Assembly: GCA_964623055.1 (NCBI GenBank)
Contig: CAZURK010000047.1
Coordinates: 1-64,000, forward strand
Direction: 5' to 3'
DNA from: JADHUC01 sp964623055
Lineage (GTDB): Bacteria > Planctomycetota > Planctomycetia > Pirellulales > Pirellulaceae
DNA: 64,000 bases
Under the pieces are notes generated by a model. The model was given only the letters and a program-made list of their open reading frames with translations. It did no database searches and was not told the DNA's origin. Shown piece after piece: positions 35,865 through 43,909 of the stretch (within the stretch, counting starts at the first letter, position 1; the number at the start of each line of letters is the position of its first letter). Both the position numbers and the translations under genes were made by a program.

Positions 35865-37268
35865 TCACCCTGCCAGCCGTTTGGCGAGCGCCGCGAAGAT
35901 GCCGTACATCGCTTCGAGGTACTCACGAGCTTCTTCGAGCGGCATTACATGCGGCGGGCTGATCCGGATCACTTTGTCCGCCAATGGGCCCAGCAAATGG
36001 ATCGCTCGTCCTTGCTGATCGCCTAGGTAGCAGGCCTCGACACACGCATCGGCAACGTCTTTCGGCGTGTGCGAGCCAATCGCATCGCATTCGATGCCCC
36101 AAACACAACCCTCGCCCCGCACGTGCTTGATCACGCCAGTTTCCTTCAGGCGGCACAAGCCCGTCTCCAATACCTCGGACAATCGGCGGCCCTGCGCCAG
36201 CACGTCCGTGGTCTCGAATTCGTCCAGCGTTGCGAGCACCGCCGCGCTGGACAGTGGATTGGCGCTCCATGTGTCCGAACCATCGCCGTACGAAAGCGAG
36301 CCAAACACTTCCGCGCGGCCTACGGCGGCGCTGACCGGCACTCCGTTGCCCATCCCTTTGCCCAGGCAGACAATGTCAGGTTCGATGCCATAATGCGTGA
36401 ATGCGTACATGGGACCGGTTCGTCCGAAGTTCGACTGAATTTCGTCCAGGATCAACAGGATATCCCGCGAGCGGCAGAACCGCTCCAGAAGCTGTAAGTA
36501 CTCCGGTTGCGGGTGATACGACCCGCCGCCGCCAAGATATGGCTCGGTAATCAGGCAGCAGATTCGATCGCCGTGCTGCTTGTATAAAACATCCAGTTCC
36601 CTTTCGTACGGAGCCAAATCGATCGGTTGCTTTCGTCGTTCGATGTCGCAGCATTCCTCGATCGGAAAACTGATGAAGTGAACTCGCGGATCGCGTTCCG
36701 GATCTTCTTCCTTGCCGGTTGTCGCGCCGGCCAGCCCCTTCTTGCCGTGAAAACCACGGCGTGTCGCCAGGATCATGTCACTGTCGGGCCGCCGAGACAT
36801 GGAGGCCCAGAGCGATTTCTGAATCGCCTCGCTTCCGCTGGCCGCCCAAAGAACCTGCTCCATGCGACCGCCGCCTGGTTGGCTTCGGAGGTTCTCCAGC
36901 AACCGTTGATTGGCTTGAATCTCCAGCAGCGTGGCAGCGTTGTAGGAAGTCAGCGGCACAGCCCGAACGAACTCGTTCTCCGGGTCGATCGCATCCAGTT
37001 TCATGTAGCCGAACACTCGCTGCCACCAACTCGCGGGATTGTGCCCCAGGTTGGCCACCAGGACTCCGGAACTGAAATCCGCCAGCTTGCGCCCTTCCGG
37101 CGTCCAGTGGTACGAGCCGGCGCTTTCGGCCAGCACCGCCAGTGACGGAGTGAAAGTGCGCTGTGTCAACGGTTCCGTCTCGCACAGAAACCGCCGCGCC
37201 TCGTTCGATTCTTCTTCATCGGGATGTTGTATGAGAAACGACGGGTCGTTAGGTGTGTTCTTGTCCAT
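35865..37268 (-). CDS. Class III PLP-dependent aminotransferase
   Basis: This 467-residue fold-type I aminotransferase has ASGSEAIQKSLW (phosphate-binding region), ILLILDEIQSNFGRTG (Asp holding the pyridine nitrogen) and CLGKGMGNGVP, where the Lys binds PLP. It resembles the ornithine, 4-aminobutyrate and diaminopimelate-type group, but substrate is not evident. ATG 37268 follows GAGGG. It stands between a Gfo/Idh/MocA gene (upstream) and an HNH gene (downstream) on the same strand, suggesting an amino-sugar or amino-acid pathway. Confidence 0.92.
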   Translation of the reverse strand: MDKNTPNDPSFLIQHPDEEESNEARRFLCETEPLTQRTFTPSLAVLAESAGSYHWTPEGRKLADFSSGVLVANLGHNPASWWQRVFGYMKLDAIDPENEFVRAVPLTSYNAATLLEIQANQRLLENLRSQPGGGRMEQVLWAASGSEAIQKSLWASMSRRPDSDMILATRRGFHGKKGLAGATTGKEEDPERDPRVHFISFPIEECCDIERRKQPIDLAPYERELDVLYKQHGDRICCLITEPYLGGGGSYHPQPEYLQLLERFCRSRDILLILDEIQSNFGRTGPMYAFTHYGIEPDIVCLGKGMGNGVPVSAAVGRAEVFGSLSYGDGSDTWSANPLSSAAVLATLDEFETTDVLAQGRRLSEVLETGLCRLKETGVIKHVRGEGCVWGIECDAIGSHTPKDVADACVEACYLGDQQGRAIHLLGPLADKVIRISPPHVMPLEEAREYLEAMYGIFAALAKRLAG

Positions 37269-37377
37269 CTTGCCCTCAGTTAACAACGAGAAATCATCCA
37301 GAGACAGAAATTCAGATATAGGGAGCCCATCACAGGGCAGGACTCGTTTGCGAAGGGACGGTGGAACCGCGCTTCGC

Positions 37378-38652
37378 TCAAACGGTTTCGGACCGCAAAC
37401 GCACGCTTGGCGTTCCTTCGTAGTTGATCAACGCCGGCTGGCCTTCCCGGGCGATGGACAGTCGGGCGGCTTCGGTCACCAATTCGTTGATGCAACTGTT
37501 CGAAGGCGTAGCGACGATCCCTCGTTGGTCGATTTCCGCGAGCACGCGCTGCCGCGCGGTCAACGCCTCGTCGCCTTCGAGTCCGTCCGCCGCGGCGTTG
37601 ACCCGTTTGGCGGCCAGCACCAGGGCTTCGATCGACTCGAACCCGTACCCCACCGGCTTTAGCCCTTCGCCTTCCCAAGGCACCAGCCGGAAGTAGTCTG
37701 GGCTGACGAAACGGAACATGGCGCCCGCTTGGTCGTCCACATAGCCATGACGCACGCCGCGATACTGGTCGTCGTGTTTGAGAATGGCACTGCGGTCGTC
37801 GCCTTCACAGTACATTACCAAGCACTGGTCGTTGGTGCCAGCCGCCTTGTCGGGATAGCCGAGACCGTCGGTGATGCTGAGCAACGCTCCGTTTTCCCAT
37901 ACGACTCGGCCCTGCGCCCACATGTAGCCCACATTACCGTTCGGGAACGTGCCCTCCACACCGCGTACCGAAACTTCGACCGGTCTTAGGCCGGTGATGA
38001 AATACACCAAGTCTACGTAATGGCAGCCGACGTAGGTGAACGGGTCGCTGTTCTCCTTGGTGAACCACTTCTGGAAGTTCGAGTGGCGGTAGCAATACGG
38101 CTCGATCATTTTGGCCTCGCCGCATCGAAACTCGCCGAAGCGTCCCGCCTGATAGAGCCCCCGCGCGTCGAGCGATCGGCGGTCGAACCGCTTGTGGTAT
38201 TCCACACCCACAAAGCGTCCTTTGGCCAACGCAATCTCCTCGATCTCGGCCGCCTCCGCGTACGTGGGCACCAACGGCTTTACGGCCAACACATGCTGAT
38301 CGTGCTCCAGAGCCACTCGGATTACGGCTGAATGGAAATTATCCGGAACTGCCACCACCACCAGGTTGCCAGGGGAAAGCGAGGCGATTACTTCCTTGAA
38401 CAAATCCGGGTGCATCTTGTCTTGCGGCACGTCAAGCGACGGAAAGGGCTCGAATCCCTGGCCCGGAAATGCGTCGGCGAATCGTTCGGACGCGGCCAAC
38501 TCGGCCAGCGGAGCCGAATTCAGAGCAGAAATCTTGATCGGCCCGATCGTGTTCTGCCTCTGCAAGTGGTAAAGCGATGGCAGGATTTGGTCGTTCGTGA
38601 TCATCCCACCGCCGACAATGACGATCTCCAATCTCTGGCTTGGTTTGCTCAT
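37378..38652 (-). CDS. Gfo/Idh/MocA family oxidoreductase
   Basis: This 424-residue NAD(P)-dependent dehydrogenase has VIVGGGMIT at the N-terminus. The Lys-Pro motif of the family appears in HVLAVKPLVPTYAEA, which holds the catalytic Lys, and YVGCHYVDLVYFITG carries the catalytic His/Asp area. The substrate is probably a sugar or inositol derivative. It lacks the Tat signal seen in many planctomycete relatives, so it is cytoplasmic. It lies 109 bp upstream of the aminotransferase on the same strand. Confidence 0.92.
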   Translation of the reverse strand: MSKPSQRLEIVIVGGGMITNDQILPSLYHLQRQNTIGPIKISALNSAPLAELAASERFADAFPGQGFEPFPSLDVPQDKMHPDLFKEVIASLSPGNLVVVAVPDNFHSAVIRVALEHDQHVLAVKPLVPTYAEAAEIEEIALAKGRFVGVEYHKRFDRRSLDARGLYQAGRFGEFRCGEAKMIEPYCYRHSNFQKWFTKENSDPFTYVGCHYVDLVYFITGLRPVEVSVRGVEGTFPNGNVGYMWAQGRVVWENGALLSITDGLGYPDKAAGTNDQCLVMYCEGDDRSAILKHDDQYRGVRHGYVDDQAGAMFRFVSPDYFRLVPWEGEGLKPVGYGFESIEALVLAAKRVNAAADGLEGDEALTARQRVLAEIDQRGIVATPSNSCINELVTEAARLSIAREGQPALINYEGTPSVRLRSETV

Positions 38653-38731
38653 CGGAACCTGCTCGCGTTTCGCGTGTTGTCTGGAATACCCCTGCCGAAA
38701 GAATAACGAACCGGCCGAGCTTCTGCCAGCA

Positions 38732-38797
38732 GTAGCCGGATTCGCAAGAATTCGGGCGAATCCTGTAATGTCTCCGAAGTCTTGTGACTTCAGCTAC
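38732..38797. repeat. Diverged REPIN-like element (GTAGCC ... AGCTAC)
   Basis: Left unit 38732-38755 is GTAG plus CCGGATTC-GCAA-GAATTCGG. The right unit, 38774-38797, is an inverted GTAG plus CTGAAGTC-ACAA-GACTTCGG. The two arms differ at five of 24 positions, yet each keeps its own perfect or near-perfect hairpin, a sign of selection for the hairpin. Confidence 0.82.
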
Positions 38798-38827
38798 AAT
38801 CAAAAGGCCGCCATTTCCAAGAGGGCC

Positions 38828-39037
38828 TTACTTCGCCGCAGCCTCGCCGGGTCTGTACCACACACAGACGGTGATATGCTGTCCCCTGCTATCGCGGCTG
38901 CTTTCGGATTGCGTGATCGAGGCAATCTTGCCGTCAACGCTCCCCAGCCATTCATTGATGACGCCTTCAAGCTCGGTATCGGTAACGGTGGACCCTTCTC
39001 CGCTGATGTGGGTGAACAACTTCACTCGCTCTTTCAT
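38828..39037 (-). CDS. Small hypothetical protein
   Basis: This 69-residue protein beginning MKERVKLFTHISGEGSTV has GAGGA about seven bases upstream of its ATG. It shows a plausible beta-alpha-beta pattern (KLFTHISGEGS, ELEGVINEWLG, HITVCVWYRP). No family is recognised. It lies between the ARPP-1-like gene and a REPIN on the same strand as its neighbours. Strong ribosome site and natural composition favour a real gene. Confidence 0.7.
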   Translation of the reverse strand: MKERVKLFTHISGEGSTVTDTELEGVINEWLGSVDGKIASITQSESSRDSRGQHITVCVWYRPGEAAAK

Positions 39038-39148
39038 GTCTTGTCCTCGGGGGTTGTGTTGGGCAATGGGCGCAACGCCGCTACCTATGGTACGCCGTTT
39101 GGCTGGCGTTTGCCAACGGGCTTAGAGATTTGGACGTGAGGGGGGAGA

Positions 39149-40234
39149 CTAGCGGCGGCGGTTTTCGAGCGGCGACTTCGGACGATGCAACGGTATGATC
39201 CGCTGCTCGATCTGCACCCCGTAGTGAACGACGATGCCTCCAAGACTGACGCCATCGCCCAACAGTCCGCCGGTTCGAGTGCTGATTCCAGCACCGGACC
39301 CCGGCGTCGTTGTTCGTCGACTGCCGGCTCGGCGTATGCGCTCGAAGAACGCAATTGCCGTATCCTGCTGCGCCGATCCGTCTACCCGCGAGTCGGTGGT
39401 ACGCTTCAGAACGAAATCCACGCTGTAGGCGTCTAGCAGTTTGGGCAGCAAGGCGGTAGCCATGTCCGGGCGCCCAAAGAAGTCCGCGCCCGCGGCTCGA
39501 CCGCCGGACACAAAGATGAAGCCAACGCTGTCGCTGGGGACTTCTGGCGTGATTCTGGCACGCACATCGCTAAGTCTTGATCTCACGCCGGGCGACTTGA
39601 GTGCAAGCTCCAAGCTGCCCGTTCGATTCTCGGCGCCCAACGCCGCATTGTTGCCGGCTACCTCGGACCAGATGCGCGATTGATCAGCCCCTCGACGCAA
39701 CTCTTTGTGAATGGATTGCGGCAGCAACGAACCTCCCGCCATCAGTTGTGACTTGCCTTGCCAACGATGCGCTTCGACGCAATAGACCCTCAAGTCGATT
39801 TGCTGGCCCGGCGCCAATACCACATCCTGGCGCACGGTACGTGTCTGTTTGCCGCCCGAGAGCAATTCCCCCGACATGATGAGCACATGATCACGGCGAC
39901 TGCGATTCTCGACGGTGACCACAGGCACTTGGCCTCCGCTGCCTTTCTCCTTGACCACCAAGTGGCCGCGCGCGAGAGCTTGGTCCATGGTCAGCCAATT
40001 CCCACGCAACCGTTCCCCGCCTCGCAGTCGTACTGGGAAGACCGCCAAATGGCGGTACACGATCGGAGCGTAGATCTCGACATTATCCAGGTATCGCCCC
40101 AATTCTGCTACGTGTCCACCGCCCGGGTAGACGATCCTGGACTCCTGGGCCTGCAGTATCGCCGGCTGGAGAGTCAAGACGGCCACTGCTGAGAGAAATG
40201 CCACAACAACCAGAGGTTTTCCCGATATCAACAT
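39149..40234 (-). CDS. ARPP-1-like domain protein, exported
   Basis: This 361-residue protein has a signal peptide (LVVVAFLSAVAVLTLQPA) and a domain resembling the ARPP-1 family. Recognisable blocks are LTMDQALARGHLVV, VTVENRSRRDHVLIMSGELLSGGKQTRTV and LRVYCVEAHRWQG. The family name comes from association with ADP-ribosyl-type or rhodanese-phosphatase proteins; the biochemical role is unknown. ATG 40234 was chosen because the signal peptide starts there and GGGGG lies upstream. The C-terminus (about 320-361) is Arg/Gly-rich. Confidence 0.75.
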   Translation of the reverse strand: MLISGKPLVVVAFLSAVAVLTLQPAILQAQESRIVYPGGGHVAELGRYLDNVEIYAPIVYRHLAVFPVRLRGGERLRGNWLTMDQALARGHLVVKEKGSGGQVPVVTVENRSRRDHVLIMSGELLSGGKQTRTVRQDVVLAPGQQIDLRVYCVEAHRWQGKSQLMAGGSLLPQSIHKELRRGADQSRIWSEVAGNNAALGAENRTGSLELALKSPGVRSRLSDVRARITPEVPSDSVGFIFVSGGRAAGADFFGRPDMATALLPKLLDAYSVDFVLKRTTDSRVDGSAQQDTAIAFFERIRRAGSRRTTTPGSGAGISTRTGGLLGDGVSLGGIVVHYGVQIEQRIIPLHRPKSPLENRRR

Positions 40235-40664
40235 TGTTGCCAGCCCCCCTTTTTCTCGGTATCTAGAACGCGGCCGAACCTTTTGTTCAGTTCCACAATC
40301 CACTTATTAGACGATTCTGTGTATCATTGAGTTTGGAAGACTTGTCTTTCGTCAGCACCGTCTCCGAAAATGGGACCGGTTGCGAACGATATGCGTCCGA
40401 TGCCCTTCGAGAACGATTTGTCGCGAGGTCCTTGGGACGCCACTGGAAGTGGCGACTCGGGGGCGCAAAGCCTGTCTCTCCAGCCTCGATCGAAACACTC
40501 GCCACGTTCTACCGTCGCGCTGATCCGCCCACCCGCAACTCTGCACGCACGGGTCGACTCTGAGCACTTCCCGCGCACATACCAGGGGCGGTACGCGCCT
40601 TCGAACAACATTATTGTGCACCATTTGTCAGTATTCGTCACGCATTCACGGAAAGGGGTGATTG
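40235..40664. other. Gene-free stretch
   Basis: These 430 bases lie between divergent genes. Short open frames exist on both strands but none has a ribosome site and natural composition together. It presumably carries promoters for both neighbours. I see no repeat or hairpin of note. Confidence 0.5.
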
Positions 40665-41813
40665 ATGGACACCTTCAACACCAGTGAATTGAGAAGGTTG
40701 ACCGTACCTCAACAAGGGCCGTGCGTCACAATTCTCATGTCCACCCATGCTGCAGGGCATGACGGCCAGCAGGATGCATTGCGGTTGAAAAACCTGGTTG
40801 GGCAAGCTGAACGAGAATTGACGGGCCAAGGAAGCCGCGCTCCGGATGCGCGGAAACTGTTGGATCCCGTGCGCCAATTGCCCAAAGAACCCGGGTTCTG
40901 GGAAAAACGAAGCAACGGCTTGGCCATATTCGTGTCGCAAGATACGTTTGACCGCTACCGCGTTCCCTTAGAGCTGGACGAGACCGTGATCGTCAATCGC
41001 CGATTTCAAGTCAAACCGCTGTTGCCTCTGCTTGGGTCCAACGACCGCTACTTCGTCCTTGCGTTCAGCCAGAATCGAGTCCGGTTTTTCGAAGGAAAAC
41101 GGTACGCAATGCAGGAAATGGTGATTGACGGGATGCCCAGGAACATGGAGCAAGCGTTGAACCTGGACGGTGCCGACCGGGGTTCTCAAGTCCACTCGGC
41201 CATGCGTGGTAGTCTGGGAAAACAGGCAGCCGTTTTCCACGGGCAGGGTGGCGAGCGCGAGGCGGTGAAAGACGATCTTGCTCAGTACTTCCGTGCGATC
41301 GACGCGGCGCTTCGCGACAGGCTGCGCGAGCAGCGAGCGCCTCTGTTCTTGGCAGCCGTACAGTATCTGCTGCCGATCTATCGTGAGGTATCCGGCTACG
41401 CGCACATCGCCCAAGAGGAACTGCCGGGCAACCCGGATCATCTGAGCGATCACGAGTTGCATGCTCGAGTCGTGCCGCTGGTCGAGTCCTACGCCGAAAA
41501 CGCCCGAGAGGAAGCGGCCGCCAAATACCGTCAACTGGCCGGCACCGGAAGGACCTCGAACGATATCCGACAGATCGTACCAGCAGCTCAGCAGGGGCAA
41601 GTCGAAACGCTGTTTGTCGATCGCAGCGATCACCAGTGGGGCGAGTTCGACCCGAGCACTGGCAAGCTGGAACTGCGTTCACCACCACAGCCGGCAGACG
41701 ACGATCTGCTGGACTATGCGGCCGTCCAGACGTTACTACATCGCGGCGCAGTCTATGCCGTCTCGCAAGACCGGTCGCCATCGCCGCCAGCCGCAGCCGT
41801 CTTCCGGTACTAG
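40665..41813 (+). CDS. baeRF-like protein (bacterial archaeo-eukaryotic release-factor family)
   Basis: This is a 382-residue protein with the layout of the baeRF families, relatives of eRF1/aRF1 and Pelota domains. An N-terminal region (PCVTILMSTHAAG ... NGLAIFVS) is followed by a central domain (YFVLAFSQNRVRFFEG) and a C-terminal L7Ae-like domain with QVETLFVDRSDHQWG. Members are predicted to act on ribosomes, for example in hibernation or rescue. AAAGGGG lies seven bases before ATG 40665. The class number within baeRF cannot be set by eye. Confidence 0.82.
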   Translation: MDTFNTSELRRLTVPQQGPCVTILMSTHAAGHDGQQDALRLKNLVGQAERELTGQGSRAPDARKLLDPVRQLPKEPGFWEKRSNGLAIFVSQDTFDRYRVPLELDETVIVNRRFQVKPLLPLLGSNDRYFVLAFSQNRVRFFEGKRYAMQEMVIDGMPRNMEQALNLDGADRGSQVHSAMRGSLGKQAAVFHGQGGEREAVKDDLAQYFRAIDAALRDRLREQRAPLFLAAVQYLLPIYREVSGYAHIAQEELPGNPDHLSDHELHARVVPLVESYAENAREEAAAKYRQLAGTGRTSNDIRQIVPAAQQGQVETLFVDRSDHQWGEFDPSTGKLELRSPPQPADDDLLDYAAVQTLLHRGAVYAVSQDRSPSPPAAAVFRY

Positions 41814-41885
41814 TGCCAAATGGAATTGCCCGGTTCTGCGCAAATCATGGGATCGTACGGTTTTGTACGAGGACAATCCGTGGTC

Positions 41886-41938
41886 GTCCTGAATCAGTGG
41901 GGGATACCAGGCGCGATTCAGCCCCACGGATTCAGGAC
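41886..41938. repeat. 17-bp inverted repeat
   Basis: Arms 41886-41902 (GTCCTGAATCAGTGGGG) and 41922-41938 match at 16 of 17 positions around 19 bases. It lies 72 bp after the baeRF-like gene, so it may end or protect that transcript. The rest of 41814-42117 is gene-free. Confidence 0.75.
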
Positions 41939-42117
41939 AGCCACGGGTTAGGTGGAAACGTTCGATCTCAAAGGCAACGCGACTTGGGCATTCGCCGCCG
42001 CTCGTGTGGAAGACGCGCTGAAGGTCTGCTATTCTTGTGACAACCGGACGATGGAGTTCGGTTGCCGTTGTCCATTCGTTGCGTCTTCAACAGCTTTCCA
42101 TTTTTGAGCGAGAGACG

Positions 42118-43779
42118 ATGGTAGTTCACGATTCGAGCGGATTTCACCGCTATTGGAATCGGCACCTTTCGGTAAGGTTCGCGGTTTCAGCTCTGCTGTT
42201 GGCTGCAATCCATACCAGCGGATGTTCGTCGTCGAGCGATACGTCTCCTGTCGAGCCGCCGCCGCCCAAAAAGGTAGTTGCGTCGCCGGTCGAGGAGAAA
42301 CCGGATCCTGCGGTCGTCTGGAGTGAACTGCTGGACAAGGCTTTGGCTCATCTTGATGCCGATGAGTTGGACGAGGCGGAGCAACTCATTGACGAGTTGG
42401 CCAATGTCCACAAGGATCCCGGCATGCTCAGCGAACAACAGCAAAGCGAATTGGACGATCTGAAGAAGCAGTTGGCCAAGCGGCGCAACGCTCTGAAAGC
42501 GAAGCAGCGCGAGGAGAATCTCGCCGCGGCGAGAGAACTGGTCAACCTCGGAAAGCTCACCGAGGCCGAGGAAAAACTGAGTAAGGTAAGGGCCTACTCG
42601 CCGACCACCGAGGAGCGGGAGGCGGCCCGGGTGATTGCCGAGGAAATCGAGCGTCGGCGTCGGGCGCAACGTGATATGCAAGTTTGGCTACGGCTGCTGG
42701 GCACGGAAAGGCGTAAAGACATTGTCGCCGCTCAGAGCAATCTGCGAAGGAACCCATCGGTCGCCTTGGGCATGCTGCTCGCGGCATCGGAGAATACAGA
42801 CAACCCGGTCCTGGTCGCCAACTCTCTGGAAACGTTGCGGTTGTTGAATCAACCCCAAGTCACCCTACCAGCAATGGTGGCCGTGCTGAGTCGAAGCGAA
42901 CAGCAGGAGGTGTGGCCGGCGGCAATTCAAGAAATCGCGCGAACCGGGCGGGCCGGTGCCGGCAAGCCGCTTCTGGATCTGGCAGTGTCGACTGGACTCG
43001 CCGAGCAGCGTACCGCGGCGTTGACGGCGTTATCGCAGGTCGTCGATCCTCCCAATGACACATTGTTGGCTGTGTTACCGCTGCTCGAAGATGAAGGTCC
43101 GGAATTAGCGCCGGCGTTACGGGCGGTCCATAACGCATTGCGCGTGCATGCGCAATTCGATCTGCCGGCGCGTCGCGGATTTGACGACGCATTGACCCCC
43201 GAACAAGAGGACCAATTGGCGCGGTTGCCGGAGCGGCTTACGCAGCTTATGGAGAGGCCGGCTGACGACGAAGTCGCGGCCGAGGTAGTTCATGCAGCGA
43301 AAGTGTTGGCCTATGCAACGCGCCAGCTTACACCACAACCGCTCAGCGATGTGCAAATCCATTATGTCCAAGCCGAAGCGACCGATGGCCCTGCCGCCGC
43401 AGTGTTAGACGGCGTTTGGAATTCGGTGGATCTGAAAACAATGTGGCGGCATCCCGTTAGCGAGCGGAGCAGCATCACACTGGACTTAGGCCAGTCGCGA
43501 ACTGTAGTGGGCGTGCGCATCTGGAATTTCAACGAGGCCTCCGGAGCACAGCGAGGCTGGAAAGAGGTTGATATTATTGTGAGCGACTCGTCCAGCGAAA
43601 TGGACCCGGTCGCCAACGGCGATGTTCCGAAAGCACCCGGCGCAGCGGAAACGCCCGACTACAGCACGCTGGTGCCGGTCCCGTTTGCTCGCGGTCGCTA
43701 TGTGCGCCTTCAGGCCAAGCAACTATGGGCGACCGATAGCCATACCGGCCTGAGCGAAATACAGGTGTTGGGTTTCTGA
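42118..43779 (+). CDS. Lipoprotein with helical/HEAT-like region and C-terminal discoidin-like domain
   Basis: This 553-residue protein has a lipoprotein signal (IHTSGC, Cys36), Pro-rich linker PVEPPPPKK and two TPR-like hairpins about residues 60-170. A HEAT-like helical stretch follows (about 185-410). Last comes an F5/8 type C-like galactose-binding domain (VVGVRIWNFNEASGAQRGWKEVDI, RGRYVRLQAKQLW). The end domain often binds carbohydrates. The gene ends 130 bp before the giant WD40 gene on the same strand, with a REPIN between. Confidence 0.8.
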   Translation: MVVHDSSGFHRYWNRHLSVRFAVSALLLAAIHTSGCSSSSDTSPVEPPPPKKVVASPVEEKPDPAVVWSELLDKALAHLDADELDEAEQLIDELANVHKDPGMLSEQQQSELDDLKKQLAKRRNALKAKQREENLAAARELVNLGKLTEAEEKLSKVRAYSPTTEEREAARVIAEEIERRRRAQRDMQVWLRLLGTERRKDIVAAQSNLRRNPSVALGMLLAASENTDNPVLVANSLETLRLLNQPQVTLPAMVAVLSRSEQQEVWPAAIQEIARTGRAGAGKPLLDLAVSTGLAEQRTAALTALSQVVDPPNDTLLAVLPLLEDEGPELAPALRAVHNALRVHAQFDLPARRGFDDALTPEQEDQLARLPERLTQLMERPADDEVAAEVVHAAKVLAYATRQLTPQPLSDVQIHYVQAEATDGPAAAVLDGVWNSVDLKTMWRHPVSERSSITLDLGQSRTVVGVRIWNFNEASGAQRGWKEVDIIVSDSSSEMDPVANGDVPKAPGAAETPDYSTLVPVPFARGRYVRLQAKQLWATDSHTGLSEIQVLGF

Positions 43780-43794
43780 GAACAGGATTCGTTC

Positions 43795-43859
43795 GTAGCT
43801 GCGTTCGCCAGAACGCGGGTTTTTCCAGCATCCATCCGCACTCTGGCGAGTGCAGCTAC
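43795..43859. repeat. REPIN-like element (GTAGCT ... AGCTAC)
   Basis: Left unit 43795-43818 is GTAG plus CTGCGTTC-GCCA-GAACGCGG. The right unit 43836-43859 is the inverted GTAG plus CTGCACTC-GCCA-GAGTGCGG. Differences between units are compensatory: both GT-to-AC changes keep each hairpin paired. Confidence 0.87.
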
Positions 43860-43909
43860 CGTTTTGAAATACGCTCTAAGCACTGCTTGGTGCCAGATGG
43901 AGGTTGCCG

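Noticed and set aside
40324..40687. Short frames on both strands between the ARPP-1-like and baeRF-like genes
   Set aside because: No ribosome site with natural composition; arginine/serine-rich noise.
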